From: UMGS1889 sp964540575 | GTDB taxonomy: Bacteria; Bacillota; Clostridia; Oscillospirales; Ruminococcaceae | Assembly (NCBI GenBank): GCA_964540575.1 | Contig: CAZINI010000002.1 | Coordinates: 1 to 64,000, forward strand | Length of the DNA: 64,000 nucleotides | Direction: 5' to 3' | Part shown: positions 25,859-33,458 of the stretch, one piece after another | Layout of the letters: every line of letters begins with the position of its first letter | Position numbering within the stretch: the stretch's first letter is position 1 | The notes under the pieces: generated by a model | What the model was told of the DNA's origin: nothing | What the model saw: the letters and a program-made list of their open reading frames with translations, nothing else | The model's database searches: none | Translations under genes and position numbers: made by a program

Positions 25859-27154
25859 ATGAAAACCAAACTTAAAATAATAATCCCGATAATAGTTGCA
25901 GTTGCTGCTGTTATAATAGCGGCTGTGTGCATAAAGTTCAACACTAACGAAAACTATTCACTTGAAGCTGTTATGTCAACTGCACAGAAATATCTTACCG
26001 AGCAAAAATACGAGCCGGCTATCGCCGAATTTGAAAAGGCAATACAGATAGACCCTCGAAATGTTGAAGCATACATAGGCATCGCACAGGCATATGAGCT
26101 TATTGGCGATACCGAAAAGGCTCTTGAATGGCTGCAGAAGGGGTTTGACCTTACGGGCGACCCTGCTCTTAAGGCGGAGATAGATAGGTTAGGCGGTTCG
26201 GCGGAGGCTGAGGTTACTGAGCAGACTACTGAGGAAACGGTGGAAAGCACGACTACACCTACTGAGGAAACGGTGGAAAGCACGACTACACCTACTGAGG
26301 AAATAGCTGCAGTTGAAACTGCTGTAAGTTATTCTAATGAAGAGCTCACCGACGTTCTAAAACAGCTTATCGAAAATCCCAATGCTGAAATCGAGCAGTC
26401 AAAGCTTGATGCAATCAAATTTGTAAATATTATTGGCAAGGATTATATTTATGCGGGAAATGAATATTATGATTTTGGTATAACCATTCATTATGGAAGT
26501 GATAATAGCAAAAATTTTTCTCTCGAAATTGGCGGAGTTGAGTATGAATATTCGTACATGGCATGCTATGATTTATCATTTGTTTCTAGACTAAGAAATG
26601 TCCAAAATTTAACAGTACGATGCAATCAAATTAGTGATATAAGTGCACTACATAATTTGAATAGTTTGATAGTGCTGGATTTGACCGACAATCAGATAGG
26701 TGATATAAGTGCTCTGAGTAGTTTGACGAATTTGATGAGTTTAAGTTTAGGGTGTAATCAAATCAGTGATATAAGTGCATTGAGTAATCTGACAAATTTG
26801 GGGTATTTGAATATATGGGGTAATCAAATCAGTGATATAAGTGCATTGAGTAATATTACAGATTTGGAGATTTTGGGTATATGGGGTAATCAAATCAGTG
26901 ATATAAGTGCATTGAGTAATTTGACAAATTTGGAATATTTGTGGTTGTATCAAAATCAAATCAGTGATATAAGTGCATTGAGTAATTTGACAAATTTGGA
27001 GTATTTGGATATATGGTGTAATCAAATCAGTGATATAAGTGCATTGAGTAATTTGACAAATTTGGAACATTTGCATTTGTATCAAAATCAAATCAGTGAG
27101 GAAGACATAGATTATCTCAGAAATGCACTTCCAAACTGTAGTATAGGATTTTAA
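25859..27154 (+). CDS. TM-anchored TPR protein with leucine-rich repeats
   Basis: A 431-residue paralogue of the protein at 14446. It has a membrane anchor at about 5-25, TPR at 35-105 (YLTEQKYEPAIAEFEKAIQIDPRNVEAYIGIAQAYE) and a Thr/Glu linker with a tandem TPTEETVESTT duplication. After a region of about 90 residues unlike its relatives come eight leucine-rich repeats. Those repeats are unusually uniform (NQISDISALSNLTNLEYL) and A/T-rich, suggesting recent tandem amplification. The ATG at 25859 follows GAAAGGAAG; an earlier in-frame ATG at 25841 is rejected. Confidence 0.85.
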   Translation: MKTKLKIIIPIIVAVAAVIIAAVCIKFNTNENYSLEAVMSTAQKYLTEQKYEPAIAEFEKAIQIDPRNVEAYIGIAQAYELIGDTEKALEWLQKGFDLTGDPALKAEIDRLGGSAEAEVTEQTTEETVESTTTPTEETVESTTTPTEEIAAVETAVSYSNEELTDVLKQLIENPNAEIEQSKLDAIKFVNIIGKDYIYAGNEYYDFGITIHYGSDNSKNFSLEIGGVEYEYSYMACYDLSFVSRLRNVQNLTVRCNQISDISALHNLNSLIVLDLTDNQIGDISALSSLTNLMSLSLGCNQISDISALSNLTNLGYLNIWGNQISDISALSNITDLEILGIWGNQISDISALSNLTNLEYLWLYQNQISDISALSNLTNLEYLDIWCNQISDISALSNLTNLEHLHLYQNQISEEDIDYLRNALPNCSIGF

Positions 27155-27169
27155 TAAGGGGAGCCTACA

Positions 27170-28495
27170 ATGAAAACCAAACTTAAAATAATAATCCCGA
27201 TAATAGTTGCAATTGCCGCTGTTATATTAGCGGCTGTGTGCATAAAGTTCAACACTAACGAAAGCTATTCTCTTGAAGCTATTATGTCAACGGCACAGCA
27301 ATATCTTACCGAGCAAAAATACGAACAGGCTGCCATCGAATTTGAAAAGGCAATACAGATAGACCCACGGAATGTTGATGCATACATAGGCATCGCACAG
27401 GCATATGAGCTTATCGGAGATACCGAAAAGGCTCTTGAATGGCTGCATAAAGGCTATGACCTTACGGGCGACCCTGCTCTTAAGGCTGAGATTGATAGGT
27501 TAGGCGGTTCGGCGGAGGCTGATGTTACGACAGAGCAGACTACGGAGGAAACGGCAGAAAGCAATAATATTGAAGAACTTACTGAAATTTCTACAATTGA
27601 CAATGTTGAAAAAAATCTAGAAAAGAAAATTGTATATGCTGATAATTGGTATTCCATCTTTAAATATGATGAAAATGAAAATATCATAAGTATGGATCTG
27701 TATACATCATCTGACAAAAAGCGGCTAAGTGCGAATTATGAATACTCCGGTTCTTCGGTAAAGCGAACGGTATATGTAGATGATGTTATGATTAATGAAA
27801 ATGATGTAGCATTTTCCGATATAATGGCGGAAGTCGAAGCTGAAAAAAAAGAGAGAGCTAATACTACTAAAAAATTTGATACAGGTTATTTTATTTATGA
27901 CGATAAAGGCGACCTTATTGAAAGTTCATGGCATAATGTCAATTCTAATGGTGAAATGGTTGATTCCGGAGAATGCTGTTGGTATAGCAATGGCGTAATT
28001 ACAAAACAAAATATGTTTAGTGATGAAACTGATAAGTGGACATTTTTTGATGAGAAAGGATATCCAATAAAGTCTACAGGTACATTTTCTGGTAAAAATA
28101 TCAGTTGGATTTACACATATGATTATGACGAAAACGGGTATCCGATTGTGCAATATTTAAATGGCGAAAAGGATTGTGAATTCATTAATGTGTATAAAAA
28201 CAGCAATCTTGCATATTCTTTTTGGCATGCAAAAGATGAGATTAATAATAATCATGGATTGTGTGGCAACAGTGATTCAGATAACATGGTTGAGGTAAAT
28301 GACAATAAACAATACCTTAGAATGATCGTACATGACTATTATGATTTTCATACCGATCAGACTAGTGACATTAACCAGCATAGTTATATAGTGTATTATG
28401 TGTTATCATACGATGACAGCCGGGTTATTGATAAAATTATCGCACCTAAAACCGAATTACCGCTCTTTGGATGCCCATTTTGTTATGAGGAGTGA
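27170..28495 (+). CDS. TM-anchored TPR protein with YwqK/MORN-like C-terminal domain
   Basis: A 441-residue protein. Residues 1-115 (anchor plus TPR) are almost identical in DNA and protein to those at 25859 and 28501. After a short Thr/Glu linker the C-terminal half is a different domain: repeats of aromatic, asparagine-rich text such as YFIYDDKGDLIESSWHNVNS and YDYDENGYPIVQYLNGEKD, comparable with the YwqK/MORN-like region of the kinase at 20942. It starts 15 bases after the previous stop. It should lie outside the cell and probably binds protein or glycan ligands; no enzyme motif is seen. Confidence 0.82.
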   Translation: MKTKLKIIIPIIVAIAAVILAAVCIKFNTNESYSLEAIMSTAQQYLTEQKYEQAAIEFEKAIQIDPRNVDAYIGIAQAYELIGDTEKALEWLHKGYDLTGDPALKAEIDRLGGSAEADVTTEQTTEETAESNNIEELTEISTIDNVEKNLEKKIVYADNWYSIFKYDENENIISMDLYTSSDKKRLSANYEYSGSSVKRTVYVDDVMINENDVAFSDIMAEVEAEKKERANTTKKFDTGYFIYDDKGDLIESSWHNVNSNGEMVDSGECCWYSNGVITKQNMFSDETDKWTFFDEKGYPIKSTGTFSGKNISWIYTYDYDENGYPIVQYLNGEKDCEFINVYKNSNLAYSFWHAKDEINNNHGLCGNSDSDNMVEVNDNKQYLRMIVHDYYDFHTDQTSDINQHSYIVYYVLSYDDSRVIDKIIAPKTELPLFGCPFCYEE

Positions 28496-28500
28496 TCTAA

Positions 28501-29766
28501 TTGAAAACAAAACTAAAAATAATAATCCCCATCATAGCCGTAATATGCATAGCATTGGCATTCATATTTATCCGATTCCGTCCGGCGGAAAAGGCAGATA
28601 TAAATGCTGTGCTTATCACGGCACAGCAATACCTTACCGAGCAAAAATACGAACAGGCTGCCGCCGAATTTGAAAAGGCAATACAGATAGACCCCCGAAA
28701 TGTTGATGCATACATAGGCATTGCACAGGCATATGAGCTTATCGGAGATACCGAAAAGGCTCTTGAATGGCTGCATAAAGGCTATGACCTTACGGGTGAC
28801 CCTGCTCTTAAGGCTGAGATAGACAGGCTGAGCGGTTCGGCGGAGGCTGAGGTTACTAGTGAGCAGACTATCGAGGAAACTGTGGAAAGTACGACTACAC
28901 CTACCGAAGAGGAAACAACCACGACTGAAACTGTTGAAAGTGATACTACTCTGACAGAAGAGGAAACCACCATTACCGAAACCGTTGATAGCAACACTAC
29001 TACGACAGAAGTTGAAACCACTGTGGCGGAAACTGTTGAAAAATATACAGATGAAGAAATTGCAGAAGAAATAAAAGCGAAAGCTCTTTCCGTAATAGAA
29101 ACATTTGACGTTTATAAAGGCACCGCACAGCCTAATTCTGTTGTGTATTATTATTTGCCTAGCTCAAAAAGAAACAATCCTTTGACTAAGTGTATTTATG
29201 ATGATGAGGGCAATTTAACGCTGACGTATGAGCAGCTTTATGATGGTGATATACAATCCTGTTCAGGAGAAATTAGCTTGCTTAACTGGAAAAACAATAG
29301 CACGGAATTTTATCGTTATTATTCTCGTCGTTCCGGCAGTGTTAACTCGGTATGGGAAAGATTATGTTATAGTAAGTGTTTTGTGGATAACGTTTATTCG
29401 GGTAGTGCTGTGGCAAGCACAGGATTGGAACAGAGTGATTTTAAATGCGTAACAGATAGATGCTATGTGTTTGAAGATCAATTTAACCCCAGAACAATAA
29501 ATATATATGTTGACGGTGATAATGAATTAATGGATATTACAGTTGAAGATGAATGGTCTGTAACTAAATTTACCCAAAAGAACGATAATTGGGTGGGTAA
29601 TTATTCAATGATTTCATCAGATTATTCTTATGGTTTTTATCCCTGTGAAAACACTTTGCCTGCAGGTGTTTCAGAAGATGATTTTACAATTCCGGACAAA
29701 GATACCGATGATTGTAAGATTTTTTATAATTGGGATGAGTATGCTATATACCAACCCTATTCTTAA
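28501..29766 (+). CDS. TM-anchored TPR protein with unknown C-terminal domain
   Basis: A 421-residue protein that starts at TTG, with GAGGAG at a proper distance inside the end of the previous gene. Anchor and TPR (1-112) are near-identical to the two preceding genes. Residues 118-180 are a long Thr/Glu stalk built from repeated TTPTEEETTTTETVES-like units. The last 240 residues (aromatic, two to three Cys, start YTDEEIAEEIKAKALSVIETF) match no family that I recognise. It is the last gene of the phosphosignalling cluster. Confidence 0.8.
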   Translation: MKTKLKIIIPIIAVICIALAFIFIRFRPAEKADINAVLITAQQYLTEQKYEQAAAEFEKAIQIDPRNVDAYIGIAQAYELIGDTEKALEWLHKGYDLTGDPALKAEIDRLSGSAEAEVTSEQTIEETVESTTTPTEEETTTTETVESDTTLTEEETTITETVDSNTTTTEVETTVAETVEKYTDEEIAEEIKAKALSVIETFDVYKGTAQPNSVVYYYLPSSKRNNPLTKCIYDDEGNLTLTYEQLYDGDIQSCSGEISLLNWKNNSTEFYRYYSRRSGSVNSVWERLCYSKCFVDNVYSGSAVASTGLEQSDFKCVTDRCYVFEDQFNPRTINIYVDGDNELMDITVEDEWSVTKFTQKNDNWVGNYSMISSDYSYGFYPCENTLPAGVSEDDFTIPDKDTDDCKIFYNWDEYAIYQPYS

Positions 29767-29922
29767 TGAGAGGGAAGTATTTGAAACCCGAATGTGCTTT
29801 TCCCGCCTTTGTCAAGAAAATGCGTATTGTCCGCATTCTCCTATAACAGGTGACCAAAGCAAGATCATTTCATACCCTTAACCCCGCATCTTGTCCCTTT
29901 TCTCTGCACAATTAAAAAAATA

Positions 29923-29931
29923 TGCTATAAT
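29923..29931 (+). promoter_or_regulatory. Extended -10 promoter of the secreted-protein gene
   Basis: TGCTATAAT (TGn plus perfect TATAAT) without a clear -35 box lies about 60 bases before the gene at 29994. The 227-base gap before that gene also holds a short AATGCG/CGCATT hairpin near 29820-29838, which may end the upstream transcript, and nothing else that I recognise. Confidence 0.5.
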
Positions 29932-29993
29932 AAAGACAACCTCAGAGATACATTGAATCTGAGAAATTTCAAAAATGCAGAGGAGGATTTTTT

Positions 29994-31376
29994 ATGAAAA
30001 TTAAGGGATTTGCAATGTGTTTATGTGCGGCGGTAACGTCTTGTATGTTATCATCTAATTTAGCTTTTGCAGCGGGTGTATACGATAAATCCGGCGAGCT
30101 TCACGGCTTGGAGAACGATGAAAACATTTCGATAGAGGGTATAGTGAGCATTCTGCCCTCTGAAAGCAAGCCTGCAGCGGAGGCGGAATCGGGAGAAATC
30201 TTTTACAGCAAAAAAGCAGCAGAGGGTGCAGTATCAAATAATGCTCAGATAAACGGCTATGACGGCAGCTATCATGCTTCTCCGATGTATTCGTATTTGT
30301 ATGAATGGAATGGAAATCTGTATCGCCTTGAATATATAAGCGGTAAAATAATTCTTGAGAAGTATGATCCCAATTTCAAATTTCTCGGAAATGGTGAGAT
30401 CAAGCCTGAACTTCCGCTCTTTGGGGGATTTTTTGCGGGTGAAGAATATAATTTTATCGTGTATGGCGATATGAATTTATCCGAAAGCAAAAATAAGGAA
30501 GTTATTCGTGTTGTCAAATATACAAAGGGAATGAAAAGAGTATCCGCAAAGAGTTTTTACGGCTGCAATACATACATACCTTTTGACGCAGGCTGTCCTC
30601 GTATGGACGAAAGAGATGGCATACTGTATATCCATACGAGCCACGAAATGTATAAATCCTCCGATGGCTTTCATCATCAGGCAAATATGGACCTGTACAT
30701 CAGGATCTCCGATATGAGCACTGTTTACAGCAATTACAATGTTTCCAATCCGTCCATGGGATATATGAGTCATTCGTTTAATCAGTTTATAAAGGTAAAT
30801 GAAAATGGGATATATACCGTTGACCACGGCGATGCATATAATCGTGCAATTACCGCATTCAGACGGGCGGATACAAGCTCTAAGTATGCCGGATATGAGG
30901 ATATTTTCAAAATAAAGGGAAAAATCGGCGAGAACTACACAGGCGTATGTGTTGGCGGTATGGAGTTGGGAAAAAACAATATGCTGGTAACCGGCACTTC
31001 CGTACCGCAGGACAGCACATACGGTAAATCCAATCAGAAAAATTTATTTGTAATAAAGGTCCCCATGTATTCCGGAGATAAAACAAGTATCCAATATCTG
31101 ACACATTATGATAAGTCGGATAACGTAACTTTTTCTGAACCCAAGCTCGTTAAGACAGGCGATGACAGATTTATGCTGCTTTGGACAGAAACAAAATCTT
31201 CCGAAACCAAGCTTTTTGTTACTATGCTTGACGGAGATGGAAAACAAGTCGGAAAAGTTCACGAATACTCTGCATATCTGTCTGATTGTCAGCCTATCGT
31301 ATATAATGGCAAGGTTACTTATTATGCTGCAAAGGGCGGCGTGCCGGTGTTCTATTGTATAGATCCCGTGTCCTGA
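29994..31376 (+). CDS. Secreted protein of unknown function
   Basis: A 460-residue protein with a clear signal peptide (1-27, ending SNLAFA-A) and an AGAGGAGG ribosome site. The mature part is rich in aromatic residues, glycine and alternating beta-type strands (YLYEWNGNLYRLEYISGKIILEKYD-like blocks repeated with different text), which would fit a beta-propeller or similar all-beta fold. No catalytic motif, LPxTG anchor or dockerin is seen. It has its own promoter and lies between the signalling cluster and a minus-strand operon, so a link to either is unproven. Confidence 0.7.
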   Translation: MKIKGFAMCLCAAVTSCMLSSNLAFAAGVYDKSGELHGLENDENISIEGIVSILPSESKPAAEAESGEIFYSKKAAEGAVSNNAQINGYDGSYHASPMYSYLYEWNGNLYRLEYISGKIILEKYDPNFKFLGNGEIKPELPLFGGFFAGEEYNFIVYGDMNLSESKNKEVIRVVKYTKGMKRVSAKSFYGCNTYIPFDAGCPRMDERDGILYIHTSHEMYKSSDGFHHQANMDLYIRISDMSTVYSNYNVSNPSMGYMSHSFNQFIKVNENGIYTVDHGDAYNRAITAFRRADTSSKYAGYEDIFKIKGKIGENYTGVCVGGMELGKNNMLVTGTSVPQDSTYGKSNQKNLFVIKVPMYSGDKTSIQYLTHYDKSDNVTFSEPKLVKTGDDRFMLLWTETKSSETKLFVTMLDGDGKQVGKVHEYSAYLSDCQPIVYNGKVTYYAAKGGVPVFYCIDPVS

Positions 31377-31399
31377 GGTCGGTTTTTTTGGATACTTAT

Positions 31400-31450
31400 A
31401 CTATTTCCGTCAAAACCGACGGTTTTGACTTGCCGCCTATTAGGAATTAG
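31400..31450 (-). repeat. Deleted copy of the 90-bp palindromic repeat, interrupted by another element
   Basis: This is an inverse copy of the 7452-type element: ACTATTTCC, the GTCAAAACCG/CGGTTTTGAC hairpin and a half GCCGCC hairpin, then TTAGGAATTAG. The CTTATAGAC hairpin is missing. Its last bases are found again after the inserted element at 31560 (TTAG then TATTATAA, the same flank as next to the copy at 1-48). Confidence 0.65.
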
Positions 31451-31559
31451 GGAACTGCTGATTTAATCGACATTTCTACTTTTACTGTTGCCTGAGTGCC
31501 GTATTTAGGTGGGTGTTCCCCCGCCGAAGGCGGGGGAACACCCATTAATCAGTATTTCC
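31451..31559. mobile_element. Second small MITE-like element nested in the first, with 4-bp target duplication
   Basis: A 109-bp block with imperfect terminal inverted repeats: GGAACTGCTGATTTAAT at the left, and ATTAATCAGTATTTCC at the right. It is flanked on both sides by TTAG (31447-31450 and 31560-31563). It contains a perfect 15-bp GC-rich hairpin GGGTGTTCCCCCGCC/GGCGGGGGAACACCC at 31511-31543. It sits between two converging genes, where that hairpin could also stop transcription in both directions, although there is no T-run. It codes for nothing. Confidence 0.6.
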
Positions 31560-31565
31560 TTAGTA

Positions 31566-33446
31566 TTATAATAACCCAAATAAGCTTAACAGCTTCTGCC
31601 AAAAAGTAAGCTTCTTTTCGGGCTCGGTATCGGTTTTGACAGCTTCGGGAATTTCCACAGCCTCGGTTTTTATCACGAACTGCACCGAAGAAACTTCTGT
31701 GTTTTTCTCGGAAATAAAGGACTTCACCTCATAATTTTCATTGGACATTGAATCAAGCATACCGCTTAGATCGTTACCGAATGTGTCGTCTATTTTATCC
31801 GTTTCCGAACGCAGCTCGGAAGTTCCGTCGTACATTTCAGCTGCACCGTCCACAAGCTTTTTTGCACCGTCCGAAAGGTCTGAACCGCCATCTGCAAGCT
31901 TCTTTGCACCGTCGGAAATTTCCGCAAAGCCGTCCGAAAGTTTTTTTACGCCGCCTGTGTATTCGGCAATTCCGACGTCAAGCTTTTCGTATTCGGAAAT
32001 GAGAGTGTTTATTCCGCTTGAAAGCTCGGACATATTCACAACCATTTCCGAAAGCGAAACAGCAAGCTGATTTATCGCCTTGTCAAATTCCGCATATTTT
32101 GCACTTAACCCCTTTGCACCCGCTTCAAGCTGTGCGGAAGCCTGTGAAACGCCGTTCAGATAGCTTTCCGTTCCGCCAAGAGCCGCATTATTGCCCGAAA
32201 GCAGCATAAGAATGGTTTCAAGCTGTTCCGTCTGCGTTTTCAATTTTGCGGCTTCTTCGGCATACTGCGGTATATTTTCTATTTTTGAAAGCTGAGTTTT
32301 AAGCTCTGTAATTTGTGCCGTAAGCTGTGAGATAGCCTGCTCATTTCCTGCTTTCAATGTGTCAATGTCAAGCCCGTTAGCACTCATTGCCGCCTTATAG
32401 CTTTCGTAATTCAAACTTTTATTCAGCTTGACAATACCGCCGTAAAGCTCGTCAATACCCGACTTTATCTCTGCCGAAGCGGAAACAAGCTGTTCCAAAT
32501 TCTCTGTATTTGCCGATACTCCCGAAAGAGAGGTACGGATTTTTATCAGTGCTTTTTTTATTTCGGCAGAACCGTTTACAAGCTCCGAGGACCTTTCGGA
32601 TAATTCGGAAAGTCCGTCCCCTGCCTTTGAGATACCGTCACGAAGCTTTCCGATACCATCGTTCATATCCGAAACACCACTATTAAGCTCAACAGTACCG
32701 TCGTAAAGCTGCTTTGCACCGTCATCAAGCTCTTTTGCACCGTCCGTAAGGTCGGTTATTTTGCCGTTTATATCTTCATCGTCAATATCAAGTCCAAGGC
32801 TCATTTTTATGCCGTTAATTGAACCCTCCGCCATTTCAAAATCCGTTACGTCCGCATAAATGGATTTTTCCAGACCTTTGTCGGGCAAAACGGTATATGT
32901 TATCTGCTTTTTGCTGCCAACGTTTGCAGCGGTCGCACCCTCCGCCGAAATGTTTTTGCACAGCTTCGTATCAAGCGTGAATGAACATTGCAAAGCGTAG
33001 TTTTCATAAAAATCGGAACTGCATTTTCCGTTTTCGGAAATGCTTATTTTTATTTCGAGAGCACCGCTTTTTCCTGCAATCTCTTCTGCGGAATACTCTT
33101 TACCGTCCAGAAAATATTTTATTGAGATATTCCACGGTATCTCCGTATTTTTCAGCGTTCCCTGATAATAAACCTTGTCGTTTTCGGGAGATGAAAATGT
33201 TATCTCATCGCCGTTTAGGGTGATATTTCCGTCAAGGTTTAAAAGCTTGACCTCGGAATAATCGCCGTAGTCGGTAATATCGCCGCCGTCAAAGCTGTTG
33301 ACGGCATATACGCTGTTTATACTGCCGTCCGCATCTGCCATTATATAGATGACTTCCTCTTTTTCGGCTGCAAAAACAGGCATTGCATAAGATGATACAA
33401 GGCTGAATGCAACTATTCCCGAAATGATTTTATATGATTTTTTCAT
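31566..33446 (-). CDS. Secreted coiled-coil protein with LxDG repeats (YhgE/Pip-like)
   Basis: A 626-residue protein with a signal peptide (1-27, ending PVFAA). Residues 40-225 are beta-rich. From 230 to 560 it is helical with repeated LxDGAxxLxDG and LxxGxxxL units (DGAKELDDGAKQLYDGTVEL, DGAKKLADGGSDLSDGAKKL) as in YhgE/Pip-type proteins. A short hydrophobic end (WQKLLSLFGLL) may touch the membrane. Such proteins often occur beside MMPL/RND pumps, as here: it starts 12 bases after the pump gene and shares its transcript. It probably works with the pump at the cell surface; mechanism unknown. Confidence 0.78.
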   Translation of the reverse strand: MKKSYKIISGIVAFSLVSSYAMPVFAAEKEEVIYIMADADGSINSVYAVNSFDGGDITDYGDYSEVKLLNLDGNITLNGDEITFSSPENDKVYYQGTLKNTEIPWNISIKYFLDGKEYSAEEIAGKSGALEIKISISENGKCSSDFYENYALQCSFTLDTKLCKNISAEGATAANVGSKKQITYTVLPDKGLEKSIYADVTDFEMAEGSINGIKMSLGLDIDDEDINGKITDLTDGAKELDDGAKQLYDGTVELNSGVSDMNDGIGKLRDGISKAGDGLSELSERSSELVNGSAEIKKALIKIRTSLSGVSANTENLEQLVSASAEIKSGIDELYGGIVKLNKSLNYESYKAAMSANGLDIDTLKAGNEQAISQLTAQITELKTQLSKIENIPQYAEEAAKLKTQTEQLETILMLLSGNNAALGGTESYLNGVSQASAQLEAGAKGLSAKYAEFDKAINQLAVSLSEMVVNMSELSSGINTLISEYEKLDVGIAEYTGGVKKLSDGFAEISDGAKKLADGGSDLSDGAKKLVDGAAEMYDGTSELRSETDKIDDTFGNDLSGMLDSMSNENYEVKSFISEKNTEVSSVQFVIKTEAVEIPEAVKTDTEPEKKLTFWQKLLSLFGLL

Positions 33447-33458
33447 ATGAATTTCTCC

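Noticed and set aside
31511..31543. GC-rich 15-bp hairpin as a classical rho-independent terminator
   Set aside because: No T-run follows on either strand and it lies inside a MITE-like element; termination remains possible but is not supported directly.
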